A stretch of DNA of 64,000 nucleotides from Bosea sp. NBC_00550 (GTDB lineage: Bacteria; Pseudomonadota; Alphaproteobacteria; Rhizobiales; Beijerinckiaceae), in assembly GCF_026020075.1 (NCBI RefSeq), contig NZ_CP102772.1:4554501-4618500 (forward strand), read 5' to 3'. Shown piece by piece: positions 20,583 through 29,817 of the stretch (position 1 is the first letter of the stretch; every line of letters begins with the position of its first letter). The notes below the pieces were generated by a model, which saw only the letters and a list, made by a program, of their open reading frames with translations, searched no databases and was not told the origin of the DNA. The position numbers were made by a program, and so were the translations under genes.

Positions 20583-22166
20583 TCAGGCGTCGCTGGCGGG
20601 CTTGGCTTTCGCCTTCGCGGCGGGCTTCTCGGCCGGCGGCTTCACGGCGGCCTGCGATGGCCGCGGCTTGGGCTGCGGGATCGAGGCTGCGGGCGTCTTG
20701 CCGGGCTGGGGCTTTGCGGCCGGAGTCTTGGCAGGCTGCGTCTTGGCCGCCTGCGCCTTGGCGTTGCGCGGTGCCGCCTTGATGCCGGCGGCTGCGCCCG
20801 GCCGCAGGCTCGCTGCATTCGCGGCGCCCCGCTGGACCGCGCCCTGGAGCCGCAGCGGGCCGCCCTCGAAAGCGTCGGTGGAGGGCTGGACCGGGGTATC
20901 TGCCGGCGCGAAGGCCGTGGTGCGGCGCGGGATCGCGCCATTGCTCGACGCGGTACGCCGGGTCGGAGTGGCAGCGAGCCCGGCGGCGATCGGAGCGCCC
21001 GGCTCGATCGTCGGGGCGGTGCCGCGCGCGACGCGCGAGTCCGGCTGCGCCGTGACATTGGCTGCGAGCGGAGCCGAGGCGGAGCCGGCGGTGCGCCCGA
21101 AGGAGACCTGGATCGGCACGACCTGCGCCCGCTGGCCGAGGATGACGCGCCCGCGCGGCGAGCGCGTCGCGACCGTGCCGGCCGACTGGGTCGCGAAGGT
21201 CCCGAACCGGCCGCCGTCGGAATCGTTGCCGGCCGCCGCCGCTGCCGATGCCGAGAGCGGGCCGGAGAGATCGGCATCGTCGGCCAGTGCGACGCCGCCG
21301 CCGCGACGGCGGACATCGTCGCAGATGTTCGGCGCCCGCGTGCCGCTCGGTGGCATCGAGGCGACATTGTAGCCCGTGCCGCCCCAGCGGCCGAAGCTTT
21401 CGTCGAGAATCTGGGCTGCCTTGACGGTTCGCTCAACGCCGGAGACCGAGCCGAGCACCACGGCGATCAGGGTGCGGCCGCCGCGATTGGCGGTGGCGAC
21501 GACGTTGAAGCCGGAGGCGCAGGTGAAACCGGTCTTCATGCCGCCGATGCCGGAATAGCGCCCCACCAGGCCGTTGGTGTTGTGCATCACCTGCTTGCCG
21601 AGCTGGACGGCCGAGGTGTTCCAGTAGTCCGAATACTGTGGGAAATCGTGCATCAGCGCCATGGCGAGGATGGCGAGGTCATGCGCGCTGCTCTGCTGGT
21701 CGGGATGATCCCAGCCATTGGGATTGACGAAGCGGGTGTCGCGCATGCCCAAGCGCTGCGCCTCGGCGTTCATCATGTCGACGAAGGTGCCGACATCGCC
21801 GCCGACGCCCTCGGCCACGACATAGGCGATGTCGTTGGCCGATTTCACCATCATGATGCGCAGGGCGTTGTCGAGCGTGACCTCCTGCCCGGCCCGGATA
21901 TAGACCTTCACGCGCGGCTGGCTCGCGGCCAGCTTCGAGGCCGGGATCGCCGTCTCCAGGCCGATGCGCCCCTCCCGCACTGCCTTCAGCGCGAGATAGA
22001 TCGTCATCATCTTGGTCGTGGAGGCCGGGCGCCAGGCCTGCGTCGCGTTCTCGCTGGAGAGCACCTCGCCGGTCGATGCGTCGACGACCAGACTAGCCCC
22101 GGCGAGGGCGGGACCCGTCACGGCGAAGGTGAGGGCGAGGGCGGCAGCGCAGCGTGAGAGGATCAT
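20583..22166 (-). CDS. D-alanyl-D-alanine carboxypeptidase (DacA/PBP5-like) with long Pro/Ala/Lys tail
   Basis: This low-molecular-mass penicillin-binding protein trims the terminal D-Ala of peptidoglycan stem peptides. Residues 1-22 form a signal peptide. The three active-site motifs are present: STTK (49-52), SAN (109-111) and KTG (211-213). Residues 1-290 cover the catalytic domain. From about 370 to the end the protein is low complexity, finishing with an Ala/Lys/Pro-rich tail (KPAAKAKAKPASDA) that could bind wall or nucleic acid. The usual PBP5 C-terminal amphipathic anchor is not evident. It totals 527 residues, longer than the roughly 400 typical. Confidence 0.9.
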   Translation of the reverse strand: MILSRCAAALALTFAVTGPALAGASLVVDASTGEVLSSENATQAWRPASTTKMMTIYLALKAVREGRIGLETAIPASKLAASQPRVKVYIRAGQEVTLDNALRIMMVKSANDIAYVVAEGVGGDVGTFVDMMNAEAQRLGMRDTRFVNPNGWDHPDQQSSAHDLAILAMALMHDFPQYSDYWNTSAVQLGKQVMHNTNGLVGRYSGIGGMKTGFTCASGFNVVATANRGGRTLIAVVLGSVSGVERTVKAAQILDESFGRWGGTGYNVASMPPSGTRAPNICDDVRRRGGGVALADDADLSGPLSASAAAAAGNDSDGGRFGTFATQSAGTVATRSPRGRVILGQRAQVVPIQVSFGRTAGSASAPLAANVTAQPDSRVARGTAPTIEPGAPIAAGLAATPTRRTASSNGAIPRRTTAFAPADTPVQPSTDAFEGGPLRLQGAVQRGAANAASLRPGAAAGIKAAPRNAKAQAAKTQPAKTPAAKPQPGKTPAASIPQPKPRPSQAAVKPPAEKPAAKAKAKPASDA

Positions 22167-22357
22167 CGGGCGGTCTTGAACCTGTCTTGGCGGGTGGCGA
22201 GGACGGCGCAGGGTTCAACGCGATGCATGCGGCGATTTCGAGACGGCGGGCAGAATTGTCCGCCCATGAACGCATACCTACCCCTAGCCGAGCGATTTGC
22301 CTAGTCGCGCAGGCCGGTTCAAAAGCCTAGGCCCGTCTTGCTTTCCCAAGGCTTACC

Positions 22358-23263
22358 GTGGCTTTCGGTCTTCTCTGGATTCCCGCGACCATCGTCGCCT
22401 CGCTGCTGCAGACCGCGCGCAACCTCGCGCAGCGCTCGCTCACCGACATCATCGGCGTCGTCGGCGCCACGCAGGTGCGCTTCCTGTTCGGCCTGCCTTT
22501 TGCCGCGCTTTTCCTGCTCCTGGCCTGCATCGGGCTGCAGCGCCTGCCGCCCGCCATCGGCATGGCGTCCCTCGGCTTTACGCTCTGGGGCGCGTTGACG
22601 CAGATCGCGGCGACGGCGCTCATGCTGGCGGCGATGCGCGAGCGCTCCTTCGCGGTGACGACGGCCTATACCAAGACCGAGCCCGTGCAGGTCGCGCTGT
22701 TCGGTGCCGCGCTGCTGGGCGATGCGCTGACCCCGCTGAAGTTCCTCGCCATCGCGATCGCGACGGCCGGCGTGATCGTGGTGTCGTGGAAGCCGGGCGA
22801 GAAGCTGACCCGCGCGGGCATGCGCCCGGCCGTGCTCGGCATCGTCTCCGGTGCCTTCTTCGCCCTGTCCGCCATCGGCTTCCGCGGCGGCATCCAGGCA
22901 CTGCCGGAAGGCGGCTTCCTGATCCGAGCCTCGACCATCCTCGTGCTCGGCCTCGGCCTCCAGACCGCGATCCTGACGCTCTATCTGCTCGCCGCCAATC
23001 GCGACGCGCTGATCCAGAGCCTGAGGAACTGGCGGCGCTCGCTCTCGGCCGGCTTCCTCGGTGCCGCCGCTTCGCAGTTCTGGTTCATCGGCTTCTCGCT
23101 GACCACTGCCGCCAATGTCCGCACGCTCGCCCTGATCGAGGTGCCGCTGGCGCAGATCGCCTCGCGTCGCCTGTTCTCCGAAGGCACCAGCAAGCGCGAG
23201 ATACTCGGCATGGCGATGATCGTCGGCGGCGTCGGCTTGCTGCTCTCGGTGGCATTGCGATGA
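22358..23263 (+). CDS. EamA/DMT-family transporter
   Basis: The 301-residue protein has about ten transmembrane segments. A GTG start at 22358 gives MAFGLLWIPATIVASLLQTARN. The EamA feature RSFAVTTAYTKTEPVQVALFG lies at the end of repeat 1, and repeat 2 ends in EILGMAMIVGGVGLLLSVAL. It is unrelated in detail to the EamA protein at 19679-20575. The substrate is unknown. Confidence 0.85.
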   Translation: MAFGLLWIPATIVASLLQTARNLAQRSLTDIIGVVGATQVRFLFGLPFAALFLLLACIGLQRLPPAIGMASLGFTLWGALTQIAATALMLAAMRERSFAVTTAYTKTEPVQVALFGAALLGDALTPLKFLAIAIATAGVIVVSWKPGEKLTRAGMRPAVLGIVSGAFFALSAIGFRGGIQALPEGGFLIRASTILVLGLGLQTAILTLYLLAANRDALIQSLRNWRRSLSAGFLGAAASQFWFIGFSLTTAANVRTLALIEVPLAQIASRRLFSEGTSKREILGMAMIVGGVGLLLSVALR

Positions 23264-23398
23264 GCGGAGCGGCCGGCTAGTGCTGAACAAAAGCCCGTCA
23301 GCCGATCCGCGCACGGCCATCATGCGCGGATACCGGCTTGCCGGGCGGAGCAAGGCTGCCAAGATATAGTGTAGCTGCACATTAAGGGAGAATCCGTC

Positions 23399-24568
23399 AT
23401 GAGCGCTGCAATCGTCGGCTGGGCGCATACGCCGTTCGGCAAGCAGGATGCCGAAACCGTCGAAAGCCTGATCGTGCGCGTCGCGACCGACGCGCTGGTC
23501 GATGCCGGCATCACCGCCGACCAGGTCGACGAGATCGTGCTCGGCCACTACAATGCCGGCTTCTCCGCCCAGGATTTCACGGCATCGCTGGTGCTCCAGG
23601 CCGATCCGGCCCTGCGCTTCAAGCCGACCACGCGCGTCGAGAATGCCTGCGCCACCGGCTCGGCGGCCGTCCATCAGGGCGTGCGGGCGATCAAGGCCGG
23701 TGCTGCGAAGGTCGTCCTCGTCGTCGGCGTCGAGCAGATGACCAAGACGCCATCAGCCGAGATCGGTAAAAACCTGCTCAAGGCCTCCTACCTGCCCGAG
23801 GATGGCGAGACCCAGGGCGGCTTCGCCGGCGTCTTCGGCCAGATCGCCGCCGCCTATTTCCAGCGCCATGGCGACCAGTCCGACGCGCTCGCAATGATCG
23901 CCGCCAAGAACCACAAGAACGGCGTCGACAATCCCTATGCGCAGATGCGCAAGGACCTCGGCTACGCCTTCTGCCGCGAGGAGAGCGAGAAGAACCCCTA
24001 TGTCGCCGGGCCGCTGAAGCGCACCGACTGCTCGCTGGTCTCGGACGGCGCCGCCGCCATCGTGCTGGCCGACGAGGCGACCGCGTTGGAGATGCGCCGC
24101 GCCGTCGGCTTCCGCGGCATGGCCCATGTGCAGGATTTCCTGCCGATGTCGAAGCGCGACATCCTGAAGTTCGAGGGCGGCGCGCTCGCCTGGCAGAAGG
24201 CGCTGGCCGATGCCGGCGTGACGCTGGAGGACCTCTCCTTCGTCGAGACGCATGACTGCTTCACCGTCGCCGAGCTGATCGAATACGAGGCGATGGGCCT
24301 GACCAAGGAAGGCGACGGCGCTCGCGCCATCAAGGAAGGCTGGACGCAGAAGGACGGCTGGCTGCCGGTCAACGTCTCCGGCGGTCTCAAGGCCAAGGGT
24401 CATCCGATCGGCGCCACCGGCGTGTCCATGCATGTGCTCTCGGCCATGCAGCTCACCGGCGAGGCGCCGGAGGGCATGCAGCTCAGCGAGCCGCGTCTCG
24501 GCGGCATCTTCAACATGGGCGGGGCCGCGGTCGCCAACTACGTCTCCGTGCTCGAACGGATCAAGTAA
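23399..24568 (+). CDS. Thiolase-family acetyl-CoA acetyltransferase
   Basis: The 389-residue thiolase has its acyl-accepting Cys84 in VENACATGSAA, the HDCFTVAE segment (a His-containing motif seen in SCP-x-like thiolases) and GHPIGATG near residue 338. The second catalytic Cys of classical degradative thiolases (CGGG near the C-terminus) is not present, which places it in the SCP-2/lipid-transfer-like thiolase subgroup. That subgroup often acts on branched or unusual acyl chains. ATG 23399 follows AGGGAGA. Confidence 0.88.
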   Translation: MSAAIVGWAHTPFGKQDAETVESLIVRVATDALVDAGITADQVDEIVLGHYNAGFSAQDFTASLVLQADPALRFKPTTRVENACATGSAAVHQGVRAIKAGAAKVVLVVGVEQMTKTPSAEIGKNLLKASYLPEDGETQGGFAGVFGQIAAAYFQRHGDQSDALAMIAAKNHKNGVDNPYAQMRKDLGYAFCREESEKNPYVAGPLKRTDCSLVSDGAAAIVLADEATALEMRRAVGFRGMAHVQDFLPMSKRDILKFEGGALAWQKALADAGVTLEDLSFVETHDCFTVAELIEYEAMGLTKEGDGARAIKEGWTQKDGWLPVNVSGGLKAKGHPIGATGVSMHVLSAMQLTGEAPEGMQLSEPRLGGIFNMGGAAVANYVSVLERIK

Positions 24569-24615
24569 GCACTGCCACAGCGGGCCGGATACAGCCGGCG
24601 CGCCTGGAACGACAT

Positions 24616-24710
24616 GTCATCCCGGCCGCAGCGAAGCGGAGCGCCGGGATCCATGCCTGAACCTCGTCGGTGACGCTCCGGCATGGATCCCGGGTCAAGC
24701 CCGGGATGAC
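24616..24710. repeat. REP-like inverted repeat after the thiolase gene
   Basis: GTCATCCCGG at 24616 and CCGGGATGAC at 24701-24710 are perfect complements. Inside, GCCGGGATCCATGCC pairs with GGCATGGATCCCGG. It belongs to the same GGATCCAT-containing family as the elements at 141 and 7391. Confidence 0.75.
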
Positions 24711-24779
24711 TTGAGGTTCCGTGCGATTCAGAATTCTCCGAGTTCCCGGCTTAGCAGCCCAAGCGGATACTCTCTCGAC

Positions 24780-25973
24780 GTGACGGTCTTCATCGCGCTT
24801 CTGCCGGCCTACATCCTCTCGATCTTCTACCGCTCCTTCCTGAGCGTGATCGCCGGGCCGGTGATGGCCGATCTCGGCATCGGCCCGGCTGCCTTCGGCC
24901 TGCTCGGCGCGGCCTGGTTCATCGCCTTCGCATTGGCGCAGTTCCCGGTCGGATGGGGGCTCGATCGGGTCGGCCCGCGCCGGACGGTGGCTGTCGCGAT
25001 GGCGATCGGCTCGGCCGGTGCCTTCCTGTTCGCGCAGGCCGGCGGGGCGCTTTCGGCCGGCGTCGCCATGGCTCTGATCGGCATCGGCTGCTCGCCGATC
25101 TTCATGTCATCGCTCTTCCTGTTCGCCCGCACTGCCGCGCCCGCGCGCTTCGGCCTGTTGACCTCGCTGTTCATCGCGCTGGGTTCGCTCGGCAATATCG
25201 CCGGGGCGGCGCCGCTCGCGATCGCGGCGGCGCATTTCGGCTGGCGCGGCGCGATGATGGCGATGGCGGCCGCCTTCCTGGCTGCGACCATCCTGGCGGC
25301 GTTGCTGGTGCGCGATCCGCCGCCGCGTCCGGCCTCGGCGGCGCCGGATGAAGGGTTGCTGCAAGGGCTAGCCAGCATCGTCGCCATCCGACCGCTCTGG
25401 CTGCTCGCGCCCCTGACGATCACCGGCTACGCCATCGTCGCAACCGTGCGCGGCCTGTGGATCGCGCCCTTCATGACGCAGGTCCATGGCTTCGATGCCG
25501 TCTGGGCCGGGCATGCCGCGACGATCATGGCGGTGGCGATGATCGTCGGTGCCTTCGTCTATGGCTGGCTGGAAAGCCGGACCGGGCAGGCCAAGGCGAT
25601 CGTGCTGTGGGGGACGCTGCTGACGGCGCTCGGCTTCGTGTTGCTGGCCTTGAGCGGCCAGAATTCGCATCTGACGGCGATCGCGCTGTTCTCGCTGATC
25701 GGCGCGGCGGGCTTCACCTATGCGATCCTCATGGCACACGCCCGGCAGTTCTTCCCGGAGCATCTGATCGGGCGCGGCATGACCTTCGTGAACTTCCTCT
25801 TCATCGCCGGAGCCGCGGCTGTGCAGTCCGCTTCCGGCTGGTTCATCGCCGAGCAGCGCGCGACCGGGTTCGATGCGGCCTCGACCTTCGCCAACCTGCA
25901 CTGGGCCTTCGCCGCCCTGCTGCTGGCCTCGGTCGCGATCTACGCTTTCGCGCCGGCGCGGCCGAAGGGCTGA
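24780..25973 (+). CDS. Major facilitator superfamily transporter
   Basis: The 397-residue protein has about 12 hydrophobic helices. The MFS loop-2/3 motif appears as GWGLDRVGPRRTVAVAMAIG, and the N-terminal segment LPAYILSIFYRSFLSVIAG is typical of the NarK/glycerophosphate-like fold. I placed the start at GTG 24780; upstream in-frame codons run back through the thiolase 3' end and the REP-like repeat. The substrate is unknown. Confidence 0.85.
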   Translation: MTVFIALLPAYILSIFYRSFLSVIAGPVMADLGIGPAAFGLLGAAWFIAFALAQFPVGWGLDRVGPRRTVAVAMAIGSAGAFLFAQAGGALSAGVAMALIGIGCSPIFMSSLFLFARTAAPARFGLLTSLFIALGSLGNIAGAAPLAIAAAHFGWRGAMMAMAAAFLAATILAALLVRDPPPRPASAAPDEGLLQGLASIVAIRPLWLLAPLTITGYAIVATVRGLWIAPFMTQVHGFDAVWAGHAATIMAVAMIVGAFVYGWLESRTGQAKAIVLWGTLLTALGFVLLALSGQNSHLTAIALFSLIGAAGFTYAILMAHARQFFPEHLIGRGMTFVNFLFIAGAAAVQSASGWFIAEQRATGFDAASTFANLHWAFAALLLASVAIYAFAPARPKG

Positions 25974-26016
25974 CGGACCGGCGGAGCCGGATGGTTCTTG
26001 TCGCGAGCCCGCCCAG

Positions 26017-26044
26017 GTATTACTTTTGGATCAGGTGGTAATAC
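26017..26044. promoter_or_regulatory. Palindromic operator of the AbrB/PIN toxin-antitoxin pair
   Basis: GTATTAC (26017-26023) and GTAATAC (26038-26044) form a perfect inverted repeat. The half-sites start 21 bp apart, two helical turns, ending 10 bp before the antitoxin ATG. This is the expected layout for an autoregulating SpoVT/AbrB antitoxin dimer pair or a TA complex. Confidence 0.7.
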
Positions 26045-26054
26045 GGAGGTGGCC

Positions 26055-26288
26055 ATGGCGACGACTGTCACCAGGAAGGGGCAGGTCACGATCCCAAAGG
26101 TCGTGCGGGATAAGCTCGGCATCAAGCCCGGCAATGCGGTCGATTTCCGGATGGAGCCGGATGGCAAGGTCGTCCTGCTGAAGGTCGGCGCGGAGGTCGT
26201 AAAGAATCCTCTCGATAAATGGCGCGGTATCGCCGGGCCGGGCCCGAGCACCGACGAGATCATGGAAATGACCCGGGGAGAATCTTGA
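26055..26288 (+). CDS. AbrB/MazE-type antitoxin (SpoVT-AbrB domain)
   Basis: The 77-residue protein has a swapped-hairpin DNA-binding domain: TTVTRKGQVTIPKVVRDKLGIKPGNAVDF. It ends in a short tail (WRGIAGPGPSTDEIMEM) of the kind that wraps around a PIN toxin. ATG 26055 follows AGGAGGT-like CGGAGGTGG. The TGA stop overlaps the TTG start of the toxin, so the two are translationally coupled. It should neutralise the toxin and repress the operon at the palindrome just upstream. Confidence 0.9.
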   Translation: MATTVTRKGQVTIPKVVRDKLGIKPGNAVDFRMEPDGKVVLLKVGAEVVKNPLDKWRGIAGPGPSTDEIMEMTRGES

Positions 26289-26692
26289 AGGCGACGCTCG
26301 TCGACTCGAATGTCTTTCTGGATCTCATCACCAATGATCCGGAGTGGGGTAAATGGTCTGCCGGACAACTGGGCGCGGCGATGAGCAGGGGAGGCCTTGT
26401 CATCACCGAGGTGATCTATGCCGAGCTCTCCATTCGCTTCGACGATATCGTGACGTTCGATACCATGTTGGCCGACTTCCGCGTCGAAATCGATCCGATG
26501 TCACGGCAAGCGCTGTTCGTCGCCGGCAAGGCCTTCCGGCGCTATCGCGCGGCCGGTGGCACACGGGCGAGCGTTCTCCCGGATTTCTTCATCGGAGCGC
26601 ATGCCGCTGTGGCGGAGGTCCCGCTGCTAACGCGTGATGCGCGGCGCTATCGCAGCTATTTTCCATCGGTCGAACTGATCGCACCCGAATAG
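26285..26692 (+). CDS. PIN-domain ribonuclease toxin (VapC-like)
   Basis: The 135-residue PIN domain has the first acidic residue in LVDSNVFLDLI, a Glu in TEVIYAELS, and the C-terminal acidic residues in LPDFFIGAHAA and LLTRDARRYRSYFP. This is the full set expected for a Mg-dependent RNase. The start is TTG 26285, preceded by GGGGAGA and overlapping the antitoxin stop. An upstream ATG in the same frame would lie inside the antitoxin. VapC toxins usually cut tRNA or rRNA; the target here is unknown. Confidence 0.88.
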   Translation: MKATLVDSNVFLDLITNDPEWGKWSAGQLGAAMSRGGLVITEVIYAELSIRFDDIVTFDTMLADFRVEIDPMSRQALFVAGKAFRRYRAAGGTRASVLPDFFIGAHAAVAEVPLLTRDARRYRSYFPSVELIAPE

Positions 26693-26702
26693 AGCTGCGC
26701 GC

Positions 26703-26975
26703 TCAAACCTCGTTTGGCGCCTTTGCCGCGATCGCCAGCGCGTGGACGCGGTCCGCGAGCTCCTGCGCGAGTGCCGCATTGACCAGGCGGTGACGCTCGA
26801 GCCGGCTCTTGCCGGCGAAGGCATCCGACACGATATCCACGCGGAAATGAGTCTCCCCGCCCTCGCGCCAGCCGCCATGGCCGTGATGCTGGTGCGATTC
26901 GTCGATCACCCTCAGCTCCTGTGGCGCAAAGGCCTCGGTCAGCTTTCGCGTGATTCTTTCAGCGATTGCGGTCAT
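26703..26975 (-). CDS. bolA: BolA-family protein
   Basis: The 90-residue BolA fold contains ITRKLTEAFAPQELRVIDES and THFRVDIVSDAFAGKSRLERHRLVNAAL. A His-rich loop (HQHHGHGG) could share an Fe-S cluster or iron with a monothiol glutaredoxin. BolA proteins act in iron-sulfur maturation and stress morphology. The gene is divergent from the J-domain gene, a neighbourhood common in alphaproteobacteria. Confidence 0.92.
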   Translation of the reverse strand: MTAIAERITRKLTEAFAPQELRVIDESHQHHGHGGWREGGETHFRVDIVSDAFAGKSRLERHRLVNAALAQELADRVHALAIAAKAPNEV

Positions 26976-27070
26976 GATCGCGCCACCGTTGCAATGATTG
27001 TCCTATCGGTTCGGCGGTGTGTTGCATCGCACTTGCCGGTCCGAACCTTGCGTCTCATAACCCTTCGACG

Positions 27071-27688
27071 ATGAACATCAACTCGCGCCTTTTCGATCGC
27101 ATCAGGATCGGCCCTTCCGAGGCGGAAGCGGTCGAGGGTAATGATGCGCCCCGTTGCGACCATCCCGGCTGCACGCGCGTCGGCGAATTCCGCGCGCCCA
27201 AGGGGCGCGGCCGCGAAGGCCAGTTTTTCCTGTTCTGCATGGAGCATGTGAAGACCTACAACGCGACCTACAACTATTTCGCCGGGATGGATGACGAGGC
27301 GCTCGCCGCCTACCAGAAACAGGAAGAGATCGGCCACCGGCCGACCTGGAAGCTCGGCGTCAACTCGAAGGCGGCGCGGATGTCGCAGCGCGGCCGCGCG
27401 GCGAAGGGCGAGGCCAGCGCCGACATGCACGACGCCTTCAACCTGTTCGGCGCGCGCAACAAGCAGCAGGCGGCGCAGCCGGAATCGCGCGTCGGCGTTG
27501 TCGCGCGCAAGGCGCTCGATACGCTCGGACTCGACGACACCGCCGACTCGGCCGCGATCAAGGCGCGTTACAAGGAACTGGTGAAGCGCTTCCATCCGGA
27601 CGCCAATGGCGGCGACCGCTCGCGCGAGGGCACGCTTCAGGAGATCCTGAAGGCCTACCAGCAGCTCAAGAGCGTGGGGATGGTCTGA
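27071..27688 (+). CDS. J-domain (DnaJ-like) molecular chaperone
   Basis: The 205-residue protein has a C-terminal J domain (LGLDDTADSAAIKARYKELVKRFHPDANGG) containing the HPD tripeptide that stimulates DnaK ATPase. The N-terminal part carries CDHPGCTRVGEFRAP and FFLFCMEHV, a possible zinc site. The central linker is of low complexity. ATG 27071 (MNINSRLFDRIRI) is chosen; an earlier in-frame start at 27017 would overlap the bolA promoter. It lacks the Gly/Phe and zinc-finger regions of true DnaJ, so it is a specialised co-chaperone. Confidence 0.88.
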   Translation: MNINSRLFDRIRIGPSEAEAVEGNDAPRCDHPGCTRVGEFRAPKGRGREGQFFLFCMEHVKTYNATYNYFAGMDDEALAAYQKQEEIGHRPTWKLGVNSKAARMSQRGRAAKGEASADMHDAFNLFGARNKQQAAQPESRVGVVARKALDTLGLDDTADSAAIKARYKELVKRFHPDANGGDRSREGTLQEILKAYQQLKSVGMV

Positions 27689-27695
27689 CCGGGCG

Positions 27696-27829
27696 TGTCA
27701 TCCCGCACGCGCTGCGGCACGCAGTGCTGCTGCGCAGATGCGGGATCGCATGACGAGAAGGCGCATTATCCTGCACAAGGCCCCGTGTCTGCGCAGCGGC
27801 GTTACACGCCGCAGCGCGCACGGGATGAC
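27696..27829. repeat. REP-like inverted repeat between convergent genes
   Basis: GTCATCCCGCACGCGCTGCG at the left pairs with CGCAGCGCGCACGGGATGAC at the right. It also includes a GCTGCGCAG/CTGCGCAGC pair. It fills the gap between the J-domain gene and the end of the mutase gene and may serve as a shared terminator. Confidence 0.65.
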
Positions 27830-27831
27830 GG

Positions 27832-29817
27832 CTACCGCTCCTTCGCCGCCAGCCCCGCCACATCGGCGATGATGCCGTCCAGTGCGAAATCCTTCGGCGT
27901 ATAGACCCGCGCCACGCCCATGTTGCGCAACGCGTTCTCGTCGTCGGGCGGGATGATGCCGCCGACCACGACCGGCACGTTCATGCCGGCGACGCGCAGC
28001 CGCGCCGTGACGTCGCGCACCAGCGGCAGATGCGAGCCCGAGAGGATGGAGAGCCCGATGATGTCGGCGTCCTGCGCCTTCGCCTCGGTGACGATCTCCT
28101 CCGGCGTCTGGCGGATGCCGCCATAGCTCACCGCCATGCCGGCATCGCGGGCGCGCACGGCGATCTGCTCGGCGCCGTTCGAGTGTCCATCGAGCCCCGG
28201 CTTGCCGACGAGGAAGCGCGGCGGGCGTCCGAGCCTTTCCGTCGCCTTCTCGACGGCTGCGCGCGCTGTGGCGAGGCCTGCGGCGTCGCCGAGCTTCTTG
28301 GTGTCCACGCCCGTAGGGGCGCGGTACTCGCCGAATATCTCGCGCAGGGTCTGCGCCCATTCGCCGGTGGTGACGCCGACTTTCGCGCAGACGATCGAGG
28401 CCGGCATGACGTTGCGGCCCTCGCGGGCGCTGCTTGCAAGATCGGCCAATGCCGCCTCTGCCGCTTTCGTATCGCGGGCCGCGCGCCAGGCCTTGAGCCG
28501 CGCGATCGCCTCGATCTCGACCGAATCCGGCACGGTGACGACGTTGCCTTCGCCGGCCGAAAGCGGCGAGGGCTCGCTGCTGGTGAACCTGTTGACGCCG
28601 ACGACGACCTGCTCGCCGCGCTCGATCGCCTCGATGCGCCGCGCGCCGTTCTCGACAAGCGCCTGCTTCATGTAGCCGCTCTCGACGGCCGCGAGCGCGC
28701 CGCCCATGTCGTCGATCTTGGCGAGTTCCTCCAGCGCGGCCGCCTTGAGCTCGGCAACCTTGGCGTCGACCACGGTCGAGCCGTCGAAGATGTCGCCGAA
28801 TTCGAGCAGGTCCGTCTCGTATGCCAGGACCTGCTGCATGCGCAGCGACCATTGCTGGTCGAACGGCCGGGGCAGCCCGAGCGCCTCGTTCCAGGCCGGG
28901 AGCTGCACGGCGCGGGCACGCGCCTTCCGCGACAGCGTCACCGCCAGCATCTCGATCAGGATGCGGTAGACGTTGTTCTCCGGCTGCGGCTCGGTCAGCC
29001 CGAGCGAATTGACCTGCACGCCATAGCGGAAGCGCCGCATCGCCTCATCGGCCACGCCATAGCGGCCGAGCGTGATCTCGTCCCAAAGCTCGACGAAAGC
29101 CCGCATCTTGCAGAGCTCGGTGACGAAGCGCATGCCGGCGTTCACGAAAAACGAGATGCGCCCGACGATGCCGGGGAATTCCTCGGGGCTCACCTCGGCG
29201 CGTGCGCGGATGGAATCGAGCAGCGCCACCGCGGTCGCCAGCGCGAATGAGAGCTCCTGCACCGGCGAGGCCCCGGCCTCCTGCAGGTGGTAGGAACAGA
29301 CATTGGTCGGGTTCCATTTCGGCAGCTCGCTGGCCGCGAACACCACGATGTCGGTGGTGAGCTGCATGGAAGGACGCGGCGGGAAGACATAGGTGCCGCG
29401 CGAGAGGTATTCCTTGACGAGATCGTTCTGCGTCGTGCCCTGCAGCAGCTTGCGGTCGGCCCCCTGCTCGTCGGCCACCGCGACATAAAGCGCAAGCAGC
29501 CAGGCCGCCGTCGCATTGATCGTCATCGAGGTATTCATCTGAGCGAGGGGGATATCCTCGAACAGGGCCCGCATGTCGCCGAGATGGCTCACGGGCACGC
29601 CGACCTTGCCGACCTCGCCGCGCGCTAGCACATGATCAGGGTCGTAGCCGGTCTGGGTCGGCAGGTCGAAGGCGACGGAGAGGCCTGTCTGACCCTTGGC
29701 GAGATTGTTGCGATAGAGCTTGTTGGACTCCGCCGCGTCGGAATGACCGGCATAGGTGCGGAAGATCCAGGGTTTGTCGCGCGCCGTCTGCTGGCCGCCG
29801 GTCTTCGTCGCGGTCAT
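27832..29817 (-). CDS. ecm: Ethylmalonyl-CoA mutase (coenzyme B12-dependent, MeaA-like)
   Basis: This enzyme converts (2R)-ethylmalonyl-CoA to (2S)-methylsuccinyl-CoA with adenosylcobalamin, a defining step of the ethylmalonyl-CoA pathway for acetyl-CoA assimilation. The single 661-residue chain carries both the substrate barrel (KPWIFRTYAGHSDAAESN, FDLPTQTGYD) and the C-terminal B12 domain with DGHSNG (543-548; H545 is the lower cobalt ligand). This single-chain, MeaA-type order distinguishes it from two-subunit methylmalonyl-CoA mutase. ATG 29817 follows GGGGAAA. No cobalamin riboswitch is evident upstream, and other pathway genes are not in the window. Confidence 0.92.
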   Translation of the reverse strand: MTATKTGGQQTARDKPWIFRTYAGHSDAAESNKLYRNNLAKGQTGLSVAFDLPTQTGYDPDHVLARGEVGKVGVPVSHLGDMRALFEDIPLAQMNTSMTINATAAWLLALYVAVADEQGADRKLLQGTTQNDLVKEYLSRGTYVFPPRPSMQLTTDIVVFAASELPKWNPTNVCSYHLQEAGASPVQELSFALATAVALLDSIRARAEVSPEEFPGIVGRISFFVNAGMRFVTELCKMRAFVELWDEITLGRYGVADEAMRRFRYGVQVNSLGLTEPQPENNVYRILIEMLAVTLSRKARARAVQLPAWNEALGLPRPFDQQWSLRMQQVLAYETDLLEFGDIFDGSTVVDAKVAELKAAALEELAKIDDMGGALAAVESGYMKQALVENGARRIEAIERGEQVVVGVNRFTSSEPSPLSAGEGNVVTVPDSVEIEAIARLKAWRAARDTKAAEAALADLASSAREGRNVMPASIVCAKVGVTTGEWAQTLREIFGEYRAPTGVDTKKLGDAAGLATARAAVEKATERLGRPPRFLVGKPGLDGHSNGAEQIAVRARDAGMAVSYGGIRQTPEEIVTEAKAQDADIIGLSILSGSHLPLVRDVTARLRVAGMNVPVVVGGIIPPDDENALRNMGVARVYTPKDFALDGIIADVAGLAAKER

